Assembly: GCF_001188955.3 (NCBI RefSeq)
Contig: NZ_JPRF03000065.1
Span: 186,001 to 250,000 of the forward strand
Reading direction: 5' to 3'
Length of the DNA: 64,000 bases
DNA from: Kitasatospora aureofaciens
GTDB lineage: Bacteria; Actinomycetota; Actinomycetes; Streptomycetales; Streptomycetaceae
Both the position numbers and the translations under genes were made by a program. Of the stretch, positions 33,172 through 41,890 are shown in pieces. Within the stretch, counting starts at the first letter, position 1. Each line of letters opens with the position of its first letter. The notes under the pieces are model-generated. The model saw nothing but the letters and a program-made list of their open reading frames with translations. It searched no databases and was not told the origin of the DNA.

Positions 33172-35274
33172 ATGACGGACCCTCCCCCAACCCCCGGCCG
33201 GGGGGACCCTGGTCCCGCGTCCGACCGGGCCCCGGCGCCCGAGCCCGGCCCGCCGGAGGTCACCGTTCCCAACCTCTGGGTGCCGATCGGCGCCCTGCTG
33301 CTGGCGATGCTGCTCGCAGCCCTCGACCAGACCATCGTCTCCACCGCGCTGCCCACGATCGTCAGCGACCTCGGCGGCCTGGACCACCTGTCCTGGGTGG
33401 TCACCGCCTACCTGCTGGCCTCCACCGCCGCCACCCCGCTCTGGGGCAAGCTCGGCGACATGTACGGCCGGAAGCGGTTCTTCCAGGCCTCCATCGTGAT
33501 CTTCCTGATCGGCTCGGTGCTCTGCGGACTCGCCCAGAACATGGGCGAGTTGATCGCCTTCCGGGCCCTCCAGGGCCTCGGGGGCGGCGGCCTGATGGTG
33601 CTCTCCCAGGCGATCGTCGGCGACCTCGTCGCGCCCCGGGACCGCGGCAAGTACCAGGGCGTCTTCGGTGCCGTCTTCGGGGTGACCAGCGTGCTCGGAC
33701 CGCTGCTCGGCGGCCTGTTCGTCGACCACCTCAGCTGGCGCTGGGTCTTCTACGTCAACCTGCCGATCGGCGTGGTCGCCCTGGTGGTGATCGCCGCCGT
33801 GCTGCACGGCCTGGAGGTCCGGCGCGAGCACCGGATCGACTACCTGGGCACCGCGCTGATCGCCGCCGTCGCCACCTGCCTGGTGCTGATGACCTCGCTC
33901 GGCGGCACCACCTGGGCGTGGGACTCCTGGCAGATCGCCGGCCTGGGCGTGCTCGGGGTGGCGCTGCTGCTCGCCTTCGTCCAGGTGGAACGGACGGCCG
34001 TCGAACCCGTCCTGCCGCTGCGGCTGTTCCGCTCGCAGACCTTCAGCCTGGTCGCGGTGATCTCCTTCGTGGTCGGCTTCGCGATGTTCGGCGCGCTCAC
34101 CTACCTGCCGACCTTCCTCCAGGTCGTCCAGCAGGTCTCGCCCACCATGTCGGGCATCCACATGCTGCCGATGGTGCTCGGAATGCTGCTCACCTCGATC
34201 GGCTCCGGCCAGATCGTCGCCCGCACCGGTCACTACCGGATCTTCCCGATCGCCGGGACGGCCGTCACCACGATCGGACTGGTGCTGCTCTCCCGGCTGG
34301 ACGAGCACAGCAGCACCGCCGAGATGAGCCTCTACTTCGTGGTCTTCGGCCTCGGGCTGGGCCTGGTGATGCAGGTGCTGGTACTGATCGTGCAGAACTC
34401 GGTCGGCTACCAGGACCTCGGCGTCGCCACCGCCGGCGCCACCTTCTTCCGCTCCATCGGCGCCTCCTTCGGCGTCTCCATCTTCGGCACGGTCTTCGCC
34501 AGTGGTCTGCGCTCCCGGCTCGCCGACGCCCTGGCCGGGCAGCCGCTGCCGCCGGGTTTCCGGGCGGACCAGATCGGCGCGGACCCCCGGCTGATCACCC
34601 GGCTGCCGGCCGCCGCCCAGGCCGGGGTCCACCACGCCTACGCCGAGTCGATCACCCGGGTCTTCCTGTACGCGGTGCCCGTCACGCTGGTCGCCTTCGT
34701 GCTGTCGCTGTTCCTGCGGGAGCAGAAGCTGCGCTCCACGGTGACCGCGCCCGACCTGAGCGAGTCCATCGGGATCAACCCGGTCGAGCGGTCCTCCCTG
34801 GACGAGATCGCCCGCGCGCTGTCCGTGCTGAGCACCCGCGAGGCCCGGCACGACCTGTTCCGGCGGATCACCGCCACCGCCGGACTCGACCTGCTGCCCG
34901 CCTCCAGCTGGCTGCTCCTCCAGATTCACCACCACGGCTCGGTCGAGCCCGCCGAACTCGCCGAGCGGAGGATCGTCCCGATCTCGGTCGTCGAGGAGGC
35001 CGTCCGCGAAGTGGAGAGCCGGGGCCTCGCCGCCCGCACCGGCGGCCTGCCGCTGCGCCTCACCGAGCCCGGCCAGGAGGCCGCGCTGCGCCTGGTCGAC
35101 GCCCGGCGCACCCAGCTGGCGGAACTGCTGGGTGACTGGGACGAGCAGCAGTACGACGACCTCGCCGAACTCCTCACCCGGCTCAGCTCCGCCCTCTGCG
35201 CCGACCGGCGCGACCGCCCGGACCCACCCCTCGGCCTCCAGCCGCCCTACCACGGCGAGGGGCGGTCGTTCTAG
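33172..35274 (+). CDS. DHA2-family MFS exporter fused to a MarR-like domain
   Basis: This 700-residue protein has 14 membrane helices (about 30-510) with the DHA2 motifs LDQTIVSTALPTI (about 46-58), GKLGDMYGRKRFF and GPLLGGLFVD, as in EmrB/QacA drug exporters. After helix 14, residues about 545-690 form a winged helix-turn-helix of MarR kind (SSWLLLQIHHHGSVEPAELA, ending in a long dimerisation helix). This cytoplasmic tail is uncommon. ATG 33172 is chosen with GGAG eight bases upstream. Efflux of a drug is likely; the tail may bind DNA or sense the substrate. Confidence 0.88.
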   Translation: MTDPPPTPGRGDPGPASDRAPAPEPGPPEVTVPNLWVPIGALLLAMLLAALDQTIVSTALPTIVSDLGGLDHLSWVVTAYLLASTAATPLWGKLGDMYGRKRFFQASIVIFLIGSVLCGLAQNMGELIAFRALQGLGGGGLMVLSQAIVGDLVAPRDRGKYQGVFGAVFGVTSVLGPLLGGLFVDHLSWRWVFYVNLPIGVVALVVIAAVLHGLEVRREHRIDYLGTALIAAVATCLVLMTSLGGTTWAWDSWQIAGLGVLGVALLLAFVQVERTAVEPVLPLRLFRSQTFSLVAVISFVVGFAMFGALTYLPTFLQVVQQVSPTMSGIHMLPMVLGMLLTSIGSGQIVARTGHYRIFPIAGTAVTTIGLVLLSRLDEHSSTAEMSLYFVVFGLGLGLVMQVLVLIVQNSVGYQDLGVATAGATFFRSIGASFGVSIFGTVFASGLRSRLADALAGQPLPPGFRADQIGADPRLITRLPAAAQAGVHHAYAESITRVFLYAVPVTLVAFVLSLFLREQKLRSTVTAPDLSESIGINPVERSSLDEIARALSVLSTREARHDLFRRITATAGLDLLPASSWLLLQIHHHGSVEPAELAERRIVPISVVEEAVREVESRGLAARTGGLPLRLTEPGQEAALRLVDARRTQLAELLGDWDEQQYDDLAELLTRLSSALCADRRDRPDPPLGLQPPYHGEGRSF

Positions 35275-35293
35275 GGTCTTGGCGCCGCACGGG

Positions 35294-35770
35294 TCACGGA
35301 GCGCCGAACCAGCGCGGGGTATCGAGCCGGAACGGGTCTCCGGGGGCGAGCCGCCGCAGGCCGTCCTCGATCCGGCGGAGCTGCTCCTCGCCGAGGGCTT
35401 CGGACCATTCCGCGCGCAGTTCGTCGAAGATCCGCGCCGAGCGGACCAGGCAGTCCACGCCCCGGTCGGTGAGCCGGACGACCTTGCGGCGGGCGTCGGC
35501 CGGGTCGCTGCCGCGCTCGACGTAGCCGAGCTGCTCCAGGTTCTCGACGGTTTTGCCCGCCGCCTGCTTGGAGACGCCGAGCCGGCGGCCGAGCTCGACG
35601 GCGGTGGTGCCCTGCGGGCCGATCGCCTGGAAGACGAAGCCGTGCATCGGCCGCAGGTCGGGGTGCCCTTCGTGGGCGATGCGCTCGTGCAGCTCGTCGA
35701 TGATCGTCCGGAAGGCCAGCAGCAGGCGCAGTGGAAGCTCGAAGCCGGGCGGGGCGGGTTCGCTTGACAC
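35294..35770 (-). CDS. MarR-family regulator
   Basis: This 158-residue protein has a MarR winged helix: LGRRLGVSKQAAGKTVENLE as recognition region (about 63-82) and the wing DPADARRKVVRLTDRG (about 90-105). GTG 35770 has TGAGG nine bases upstream and leaves the operator array outside the gene; upstream ATG codons at 35785 and 35806 are in the array. It is divergent from the cupin gene and convergent with the MFS-MarR fusion, 19 bases apart. Confidence 0.88.
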   Translation of the reverse strand: MSSEPAPPGFELPLRLLLAFRTIIDELHERIAHEGHPDLRPMHGFVFQAIGPQGTTAVELGRRLGVSKQAAGKTVENLEQLGYVERGSDPADARRKVVRLTDRGVDCLVRSARIFDELRAEWSEALGEEQLRRIEDGLRRLAPGDPFRLDTPRWFGAP

Positions 35771-35771
35771 G

Positions 35772-35808
35772 ATAGACAACCTCATTGACCATATAGACAA
35801 CTTCATTG
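35772..35808. promoter_or_regulatory. MarR operator array candidate
   Basis: Two near-identical 16-base copies of ATAGACAAC(C/T)TCATTG start at 35772 and 35793, exactly 21 bases (two helical turns) apart. Between them, TTGACCATATAGACAA (35785-35800) is a palindrome matching at 12 of 16 positions. The array is AT-rich and lies between the MarR and cupin starts. Confidence 0.65.
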
Positions 35809-35832
35809 TCCATTCTAGGGGGTCCCTTCGCC

Positions 35833-36243
35833 ATGCCCGTGATCCGTTCCGCCGACGCCCGCCGCACCGAGACTCCGAACGCCGTCATGACCACCCACGC
35901 CTCGCCCACCCAGGGCTCGACCGCCCTCGCCCAGTGGAAGGTCGAGATGCCCGCCGACCGACAGGGCCCGCTGCACGCCATGGACACCGAGCAGATCTGG
36001 ACCTTCCTGACCGGCTCGGCGGAAGTGGACCTGGCCGGGGAGAGCATCGCGGTCGCCGCCGGCGACACCCTCGTCCTCCCCGCCGACGCCCCGCGCCGGA
36101 TCGCCACCGCCGAAGGCTTCACCGCCGTCGTCGCCTCCCCCTCCCCGTCCCACGCCTACAACCCCGACGCCCGCACCCCCGACGGCGCCTGCGCCCTCGC
36201 CCCGCGCGACGCCGAACGCCTGCTCCCGGCGTGGATCGCCTGA
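35833..36243 (+). CDS. Small cupin-domain protein
   Basis: This 136-residue protein is a single-domain cupin: motif 1 is degenerate around PLHAMDTEQIWTFLTGSAEVDL (about residues 38-60; His and Glu retained) and motif 2 is AGDTLVLPADAPR (about 76-88). AGGGGG lies upstream of ATG 35833. It is divergent from the MarR gene and is probably repressed by it. Cupins of this size bind small metabolites or metals; a precise role is not known. Confidence 0.83.
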   Translation: MPVIRSADARRTETPNAVMTTHASPTQGSTALAQWKVEMPADRQGPLHAMDTEQIWTFLTGSAEVDLAGESIAVAAGDTLVLPADAPRRIATAEGFTAVVASPSPSHAYNPDARTPDGACALAPRDAERLLPAWIA

Positions 36244-36342
36244 GCCGCGGCGCGTGAGGTGTAGGAGACTGCTGACCCTAGGCAGCAACCGGGCCGGCGG
36301 CCGCGCCGTACGCGGGGCCCCGGCGTATCAGTGAGGAGCGGC

Positions 36343-36669
36343 ATGTCCGTCGTCAAGATCAACGTACTGACGGTGCCCGCCGAGCAGCGCGAGGTGCTGG
36401 AGCAGCGCTTCGCCTCGCGGGCCGGCGCGGTGGAGAACTCCGACGGCTTCGAGTGGTTCGAGCTGCTGCGCCCGGTCGAGGGGACCGACCAGTACCTCGT
36501 CTACACCCGGTGGCGCAGCGAGGAGGACTTCAAGGCCTGGATGGAGGGCCCGATGAAGGCGGCCCACCAGGGTGGCGGTGAGGGCGGCGAGGCGCCGAAG
36601 CGGCCGGCCGCCTCGGGGTCGACGCTGTGGTCCTTCGAGGTCGTCCAGTCGGCGGGCCCGAAGGCCTGA
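36343..36669 (+). CDS. MhuD-like heme-degrading monooxygenase
   Basis: This 108-residue ferredoxin-like (ABM) protein is close to mycobacterial MhuD: it begins SVVKINVLTVPAEQREVLEQ and ends SGSTLWSFEVVQ. The residues important in MhuD fall at the same numbers: Asn7, Arg26, Trp66 and the heme ligand His75 (MKAAH). It should dimerise and split heme to release iron; MhuD makes mycobilin without CO. GAGGAG precedes ATG 36343. It stands alone, with no heme transporter next to it. Confidence 0.88.
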   Translation: MSVVKINVLTVPAEQREVLEQRFASRAGAVENSDGFEWFELLRPVEGTDQYLVYTRWRSEEDFKAWMEGPMKAAHQGGGEGGEAPKRPAASGSTLWSFEVVQSAGPKA

Positions 36670-36696
36670 CGGCCCGTACGTCCGGTACGTCGAACG

Positions 36697-36730
36697 GCGC
36701 GCCCCGGGGCTCCGCGAGCCCGGGGCGCGC
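36697..36730. terminator. Strong bidirectional hairpin
   Basis: GCGCGCCCCGGGGCT (36697-36711) pairs with AGCCCGGGGCGCGC (36717-36730) around CCGCG, with a single bulged base. It lies between the convergent MhuD-like and LysR genes, six bases from the latter's stop. Confidence 0.8.
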
Positions 36731-36736
36731 GGCGTT

Positions 36737-37606
36737 TCAGGCCGCGGCGGCCTCGCGCAGACCGGGGACGGTCTCGCGGTCGGCGCGCCAGACCAGGCGG
36801 AGGCGGAGGGGCGGGGGGACGAGGGGGAGGCGGACGAGGGCGCCGGAGGCCAGCGGGTCCTGGACGGCGAACTCGGGGAGGAGGGCGATGCCGAGGCCCT
36901 GCTCGGCGCAGGCGCGGGTGACGGCGACCCCGCCGGTGCGGACGCGTTCGACGTCGTGGCCGAGCAGGCGTTCGCCGGCGAGCCGGAAGGAGCAGGCGGG
37001 GGCGCTCACCAGGAGGCGCTGGCCGTGCAGGTCCGCGCGGGTGAGGGCGGTGGCGCCGCTGAGCGGGTGGACCGGGGCGGCGACCAGGGCGAGCGGGACC
37101 TCGTTGAGGTCGAGGTGGTCGAGCGGGGCGGGCGGCAGGTAGAAGCCGAGGTCGCCGAGCGGGCCGGCGGTGTCCAGGATCAGCGCGGCCTCCAGGGCCC
37201 CGGCCGCGACGCCGCCGAGCAGGCCGTCCCGGGCGGTGTCGGTGTGCAGGGAGACGTCGAGGTCGGGCCGGCGTTCGGCGAGCCGGGCCAGGACGGCCGG
37301 GACGTGGGTCGTCGCTATGGTCTCCAGGGCGCCGAGCCGGAGCCGGGCGCGGTCGGCGACCACCTCCCGGCGGGCCTGTTCGGCCTGGTCGAGCAGCTTG
37401 CGGGACCAGGGCAGCAGCCGTTCACCGGCGGCGGTGAGGGCCATGCCGTGCGGGGCCCGGTCGAACAGCTCGGTGCCCAGGCCGAGTTCGAGGGTGCGGA
37501 TCTGCTCGGAGACCGAGGACGGCGCGAGGCCGAGCGCCACGGCCGCGGCGCTGACGGTGCGGTGGGTGACCACGGCCTCGAAGACGCGCAACTGACGAAG
37601 TTCCAC
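36737..37606 (-). CDS. LysR-family regulator
   Basis: This 289-residue protein has the LysR helix-turn-helix at 1-60 (LRQLRVFEAVVTHRTVSAAA, LGLAPSSVSEQIRTLE) and a periplasmic-binding-like effector domain (about 88-285). GTG 37606 has GGAG seven bases upstream and gives the canonical LysR N-terminus. Its divergent neighbour would be in the repeat region, where no gene is seen, so its target is unknown; one possibility is the GH3 gene on the same strand upstream. Confidence 0.88.
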   Translation of the reverse strand: MELRQLRVFEAVVTHRTVSAAAVALGLAPSSVSEQIRTLELGLGTELFDRAPHGMALTAAGERLLPWSRKLLDQAEQARREVVADRARLRLGALETIATTHVPAVLARLAERRPDLDVSLHTDTARDGLLGGVAAGALEAALILDTAGPLGDLGFYLPPAPLDHLDLNEVPLALVAAPVHPLSGATALTRADLHGQRLLVSAPACSFRLAGERLLGHDVERVRTGGVAVTRACAEQGLGIALLPEFAVQDPLASGALVRLPLVPPPLRLRLVWRADRETVPGLREAAAA

Positions 37607-37654
37607 TGGTTTCTCCGGTTCCCCCGAGCGCCCGCGCGTGCTCGCACGACTGCC

Positions 37655-37724
37655 TGGTGCTCGCCGCGTGGTGCGTGCCGCGTGGTGCTCGCTGGCTGGT
37701 GCTCGCTGCGTGGTGCACGTGCTG
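37655..37724. repeat. Five-copy 14-base tandem repeat
   Basis: TGGTGC recurs at 37655, 37669, 37683, 37697 and 37711, exactly 14 bases apart. The units are TGGTGCTCGCCGCG, TGGTGCGTGCCGCG, TGGTGCTCGCTGGC, TGGTGCTCGCTGCG and TGGTGCACGTGCTG. The block lies in the 269-base gap between the LysR start and the GH3 stop and is not coding on either strand with any confidence. Confidence 0.85.
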
Positions 37725-37875
37725 CGGGACAGCGTACGGCCGTGCGGCGGGCCGAGCGGCGAACCGGGCCCCGGAGCAGCGGCATCGCCGCCGCCGGACC
37801 GCCGACGCCCCGCCCGGATGGTCAGCGCCGGTCGGCGCCATGAGCCGGGCCGCCGGGCTGATCGGATGAACCGGC

Positions 37876-40737
37876 TCAACCGGGCAGTTTCCAGAGCTGG
37901 TTGGGGCTGGCCTGGCAGTCCCAGATCTGGAGTCTGGTCCAGTCGGCGCTGCTGCCGTCGCGGGCGTCCAGGCAGCGGTTGGAGACCGGGTTGAGGAGGG
38001 TTCCGTCGGCGCGGGGCAGCCACTTCTGGGCGCCGGTGCCGTTGCAGTCGTAGAGCTGGGCGGCGGTGCCGGCGGCGGTCCAGCCGTTGGTGACGTCCAG
38101 GCACTTGCCGAGGGCCCGTAGCGAGCCGTCCTGTTGGACGGACCAGTCCTGGGCGCCGGTGGAGTTGCAGTGGTAGAGCTGGACGGCGCTGCCGTTGGCC
38201 GTCGCGGCCCGGGCAATGTCCACGCACTGTCCGGCGACGCCGGTCAGCGGTCCGCTCGGACGGGGGGTGGCCCAGTGCTGCCCGGGGGCCCCCGAGCAGT
38301 CGCGCAGCAGCAGGCGGCCGTCGGCGGCGGTGAGGCAGCGGTCGGAGGCCGGGTTCTGGAGCGAGTTGTCCGGGCTCGGCCGCCAGACCTGTTCGGTGCC
38401 CCGAACGTCCGGGTGGCAGTCCCGCAGTAGGACGGCGGCGCCGTCGTCGGAGCCGGCCGGGGTGAGGCAGCCCCCCAGGACGCCGAGGCTGCCGTCCGAG
38501 CCGACCGTGGCGTCCTGGGCCGCCGTCCCCGCGCAACTCGTGGTCCTCAGCGGCTGGTTGGGGTCGGCGGCGGCGGCCTCGGCGTCCAGGCAGGACCCGT
38601 CGGAGCCGGTGATCCGCCCGGACCAGGTGGAGACGGCGGGGGAGCCCGGCGCGTCCACCGTGCCCCGCAGCCGGGGCGCGCGGGAGGAGGCGCCGACGGT
38701 GAGGCCGTACCGGCCGCCGGGGACGCCCCAGCCGTGGACGCCCTGGTCCCAGACGGCGAAGGCGGAGCGGTCCAGCGGCAGTTCCACGTGGGTCGAGGCG
38801 CCGGGCGCCAGCGTGACCTTGTCGAAGGCCTTGAGCTGCTGCGGCGGCTCACCGGCCGCCGACGGGAAGGTCAGGTACAGCTGCGGCACCTCGGTGCCGG
38901 TCCGGCTGCCCCGGTTGGTGAGGTCGAAGCCGACCCGCACCCGGCCGGCCGGGTCAGGGCCGGTCACGGTGAGGCCGGCGTAGTCGAAGGCGGTGTAGGA
39001 CAGGCCGTGGCCGAAGGGGAACAGCGGGGCGGTGCCGCTGGCGTCGTACCAGCGGTAGCCGGTGCCGAGCCGCTCGGTGTAGTGGTAGGCGCCGCCCGTG
39101 CCCGGGTACTGGGCGGGGTCCTGGAGCGGGGTCGCGCCGGCCGAGGTCGGGAAGGTGACGGGCAGCCGCCCGCCCGGGTCGGCGTCCCCGAACAGCACGT
39201 CGGCGAGCGCGGCGCCGCTCTGCTCGCCCGGGTACCAGGCCTCGACCACCGCGGGCACCGCGTCCAGCCACGGCATGGTGACCGGCCCGCCGGTGTTCAG
39301 CACCACGACGGTGTGCGGGTTGGCCTTGGAGACGGCTCGGATCAGGGCGTCGTCCGCCGGGGCGAGGTCCAGCGAGCCGCGGTCCGCGCCCTCGGTCTCC
39401 TGGTCGCCGACCACCACCACGGCGGCGTCGGCCCCGGCGGCCACCGCGGCCGCCGCGTTCGGGTCGTCGCCCAGGTGGTAGCGCACCGCGGTGGCCGAAC
39501 CGGCCCGCGCCGCGATGCCCTGGCGGGGCGTCACCATCCGGTCCGGGTAAGGGGTGACGTGCGAGGAGCCGCCCCCGCCGGTGTAGGCGCGGTCCGCCCA
39601 CGGGCCGATCACCGCGACGGACTTCAGCCGGGTGGCGTCGAGCGGCAGGGTGGAGTTCTCGTTGCGCAGCAGAACCGTTCCGGCAACGGCGGCCCTACGG
39701 GCGTCGCGCGCGCCGGCGGCCGGGTCGGAGGCGGGCGGCTGGCCGCCGTCGAGCGCTCCCGTGCGTTCCATCAGCCGCAGCACCCGCCGGACCTGGTCGT
39801 CCAGCACGGCTGGGGCGAGCCGCCCGTCGGCCACCGCGGCGGGAAGGTCGGCGAAGTACGTCGAACCCCCGAACTCCTGGTCCAGGCCCGCCGCCGCGGC
39901 GTTGACCGAGGAGTGGGTGGCCGGGTAGTCGGAGCCGACCACCCCGTCGAAGCCCCAGCGGCCCTTCAGCACGTCCCGCAGCAGCGGGAAGTTCTCGCAC
40001 GCCCAGATGCCGTTGACGGGGTTGTAGCCGCACATCGCCGACCAGGCCCGGCCGTCCCGGACGGCCGCCCGGAAGGCGGGCAGCTCGATCTCGGCGAGGG
40101 TGCGCTCGTCCACCTCCGAGCTGTACGACTCGCGGTTGTCCTCCTGGTTGTTGGCGGCGTAGTGCTTGACCTGCGCGGCGACGCGCTGGGCCTGGATGCC
40201 GCGGACCTCGGCGGCGGCGAGCCGCCCGGCCAGGTACGGGTCCTCGCCCAGCGTCTCGAAGTCCCGGCCGCCCTGCGGGACCCGGACGACGTTCACCATC
40301 GGCGCGTACAGCACCTGGTAGCCGCGCGCCCGCGCCTCCCGGCCCAGCACGTCGCCGTAGGTGGTGGCCAGCGCCGGGTCGAAGGCGGCGGCCAGCGAGA
40401 CGGGCGCGGGCAGGGCGGTGGCCGGCCGGCCGTCCCGCACGCCGGCCGGGCCGTCGGACAGCAGCAGCGGCGGGATGCCGAGGCGGGGCACGCCCGCGAC
40501 GTAGCCGACGGAGCTCACGCCGCCCGGGGCGTCCAGACCGCGCAGCAGGGTGACCTTCTCGGCGGTGGTGAGCTGCGCCAACAGGCTCTCGACGCGCTGC
40601 TCCGATGCGCTCGGACCTCTCCCCGGCGCGGCCGGTGCCGCCGACGCCGCCGTGGCGTTGCCGGTCGTGGCCGCGGCCAGCAGGCAGCCGCCGAGCCCGA
40701 GCCGGAGGATCCGCATCCGCAGGGGGAGACGTCGCAT
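37876..40737 (-). CDS. Secreted GH3 beta-glucosidase with ricin-type lectin domains
   Basis: This 953-residue protein has a signal peptide (about 1-34), a GH3 barrel (about 45-370) with the nucleophile Asp270 in VVGSDYPATHS and VKHYAANNQEDNRE, a GH3 C-domain (about 385-600) and fibronectin-III-like domain (about 610-695). Two ricin B (CBM13) trefoils follow (about 700-820 and 825-953), with five Q-x-W motifs such as QHW, QDW and QLW. It should cut beta-glucosides or xylosides while bound to sugar polymers. No binding-site gene is adjacent. Confidence 0.92.
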   Translation of the reverse strand: MRRLPLRMRILRLGLGGCLLAAATTGNATAASAAPAAPGRGPSASEQRVESLLAQLTTAEKVTLLRGLDAPGGVSSVGYVAGVPRLGIPPLLLSDGPAGVRDGRPATALPAPVSLAAAFDPALATTYGDVLGREARARGYQVLYAPMVNVVRVPQGGRDFETLGEDPYLAGRLAAAEVRGIQAQRVAAQVKHYAANNQEDNRESYSSEVDERTLAEIELPAFRAAVRDGRAWSAMCGYNPVNGIWACENFPLLRDVLKGRWGFDGVVGSDYPATHSSVNAAAAGLDQEFGGSTYFADLPAAVADGRLAPAVLDDQVRRVLRLMERTGALDGGQPPASDPAAGARDARRAAVAGTVLLRNENSTLPLDATRLKSVAVIGPWADRAYTGGGGSSHVTPYPDRMVTPRQGIAARAGSATAVRYHLGDDPNAAAAVAAGADAAVVVVGDQETEGADRGSLDLAPADDALIRAVSKANPHTVVVLNTGGPVTMPWLDAVPAVVEAWYPGEQSGAALADVLFGDADPGGRLPVTFPTSAGATPLQDPAQYPGTGGAYHYTERLGTGYRWYDASGTAPLFPFGHGLSYTAFDYAGLTVTGPDPAGRVRVGFDLTNRGSRTGTEVPQLYLTFPSAAGEPPQQLKAFDKVTLAPGASTHVELPLDRSAFAVWDQGVHGWGVPGGRYGLTVGASSRAPRLRGTVDAPGSPAVSTWSGRITGSDGSCLDAEAAAADPNQPLRTTSCAGTAAQDATVGSDGSLGVLGGCLTPAGSDDGAAVLLRDCHPDVRGTEQVWRPSPDNSLQNPASDRCLTAADGRLLLRDCSGAPGQHWATPRPSGPLTGVAGQCVDIARAATANGSAVQLYHCNSTGAQDWSVQQDGSLRALGKCLDVTNGWTAAGTAAQLYDCNGTGAQKWLPRADGTLLNPVSNRCLDARDGSSADWTRLQIWDCQASPNQLWKLPG

Positions 40738-40977
40738 GGCAACCACCACCGATCGACGGGAGTCGTACCTGGCCGGGCGGGCCTGAAGAAATGACGGTCC
40801 GTCAAAGTTACGGTGTACCCGGGATGGCAGGTGGTGTACCGGCGCGTGTCGGGCGCGTTCGGGTCACGCCCGGGCCGTCCGGCGACGGGCCCCGGCCGCC
40901 GAACGGCTTCTTCACGTGCGAGGCCCGGCGTGTCGTCGGGGTGCGGGGAGGTTCCCGATCACGAAGACGCGAGGAGC

Positions 40978-41817
40978 TCAGCCGGCCGGCGGCGGGCGGA
41001 AGTCGACGGGCCCGTCGAAGGCGGCCCGGCGGGTGGTGCGGCGCAGGGCGCGCAGCACGGGGGTGCCGAGGCCGAGGCACAGCACGACGGTCAGCGCGGC
41101 GCGCGGCAGGTCCCAGCCCAGGGACGTCGTGAGGCAGTAGGCGGCGAAGCGGACCAGGTTCGCGGGCAGCGGGTCGCCCGGGACGAAGGAGACGGAGCCG
41201 GCCATCCCGCCGATGTACGGCCAGCCCTGGAGGTTCATGATCGTGCCGTAGAGGACGGCGGACACCGCCCCGTACCCCGCCAGCAGCAGCAGTTCGCGGC
41301 GGCCGCGCAGCGTGGCGGCACCCGGCAGCAGGCCGGCGCCGAGGCAGACCCAGCCCATGGCGAGCATCTGGAACGGCAGCCACGGCCCGACCCCGCCGGT
41401 GAGCAGCGCGGAGGCGAACATCGACAGCGAGCCGAGGACGAACCCGAAGCCCGGTCCGAGCACCCGCCCCGACAGCACCATCAGGAAGAACATCGGCTCC
41501 AGGCCCGCCGTCCCCGCCCCGAGCGGCCGTAGCGCCGCACCGGCCGCCGCCAGCACACCCAGCAGGGCGACGGACTTGGCGTCCAGCCCCGGCGCACCGC
41601 CGCCCGACGAGCGGCCCTCGGAGATCTGCGCGATGACGACCGCGAGGAGCAGCGGGAGCAGCAGGGCGAACAGCCAGGGGGCGTCGGCGGAGTGGCCGAC
41701 CAGGGCGGACCTGGTGGAGGCGAGCAGCGGCCAGCCGAAGGCCGTCACGCCCACCAGGGAGACCAGGGACAGCGCCGCGACGGACCGGCGGCCGAGCGGG
41801 ACGGGACGGGCGCTCAT
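40978..41817 (-). CDS. ECF transporter S component (B12 substrate-binding candidate)
   Basis: This 279-residue integral membrane protein has about seven hydrophobic helices and the ECF S-component hallmark of short conserved GxxxG/AxxxA-rich helices (VLSGRVLGPGFGFVLGSLSM, LLTGGVGPWLPFQMLAMGW). It is the last gene of the operon that starts at the cobalamin riboswitch, so it should bind cobalamin or a precursor and dock on EcfT. ATG 41817 is used in preference to an upstream GTG. It is not CbiM-like: no N-terminal His metal-site motif is seen. Confidence 0.83.
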   Translation of the reverse strand: MSARPVPLGRRSVAALSLVSLVGVTAFGWPLLASTRSALVGHSADAPWLFALLLPLLLAVVIAQISEGRSSGGGAPGLDAKSVALLGVLAAAGAALRPLGAGTAGLEPMFFLMVLSGRVLGPGFGFVLGSLSMFASALLTGGVGPWLPFQMLAMGWVCLGAGLLPGAATLRGRRELLLLAGYGAVSAVLYGTIMNLQGWPYIGGMAGSVSFVPGDPLPANLVRFAAYCLTTSLGWDLPRAALTVVLCLGLGTPVLRALRRTTRRAAFDGPVDFRPPPAG

Positions 41818-41890
41818 GCCCCCACCTCGCTGCGCTCGGCGGGGGCCTTCGCCCACGGGCACCTGTCGATGATGAGCTCACTGCGCTCGC

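Noticed and set aside
37655..37724. A CRISPR array for the 14-base repeat block
   Set aside because: Units are contiguous without spacers, too short, and no cas gene is near.
40792..40804. TGACGGTCCGTCA dyad upstream of the GH3 gene as a sugar-repressor operator
   Set aside because: The arms are only six bases, no LacI gene is near, and no matching promoter spacing was found. Could be chance.
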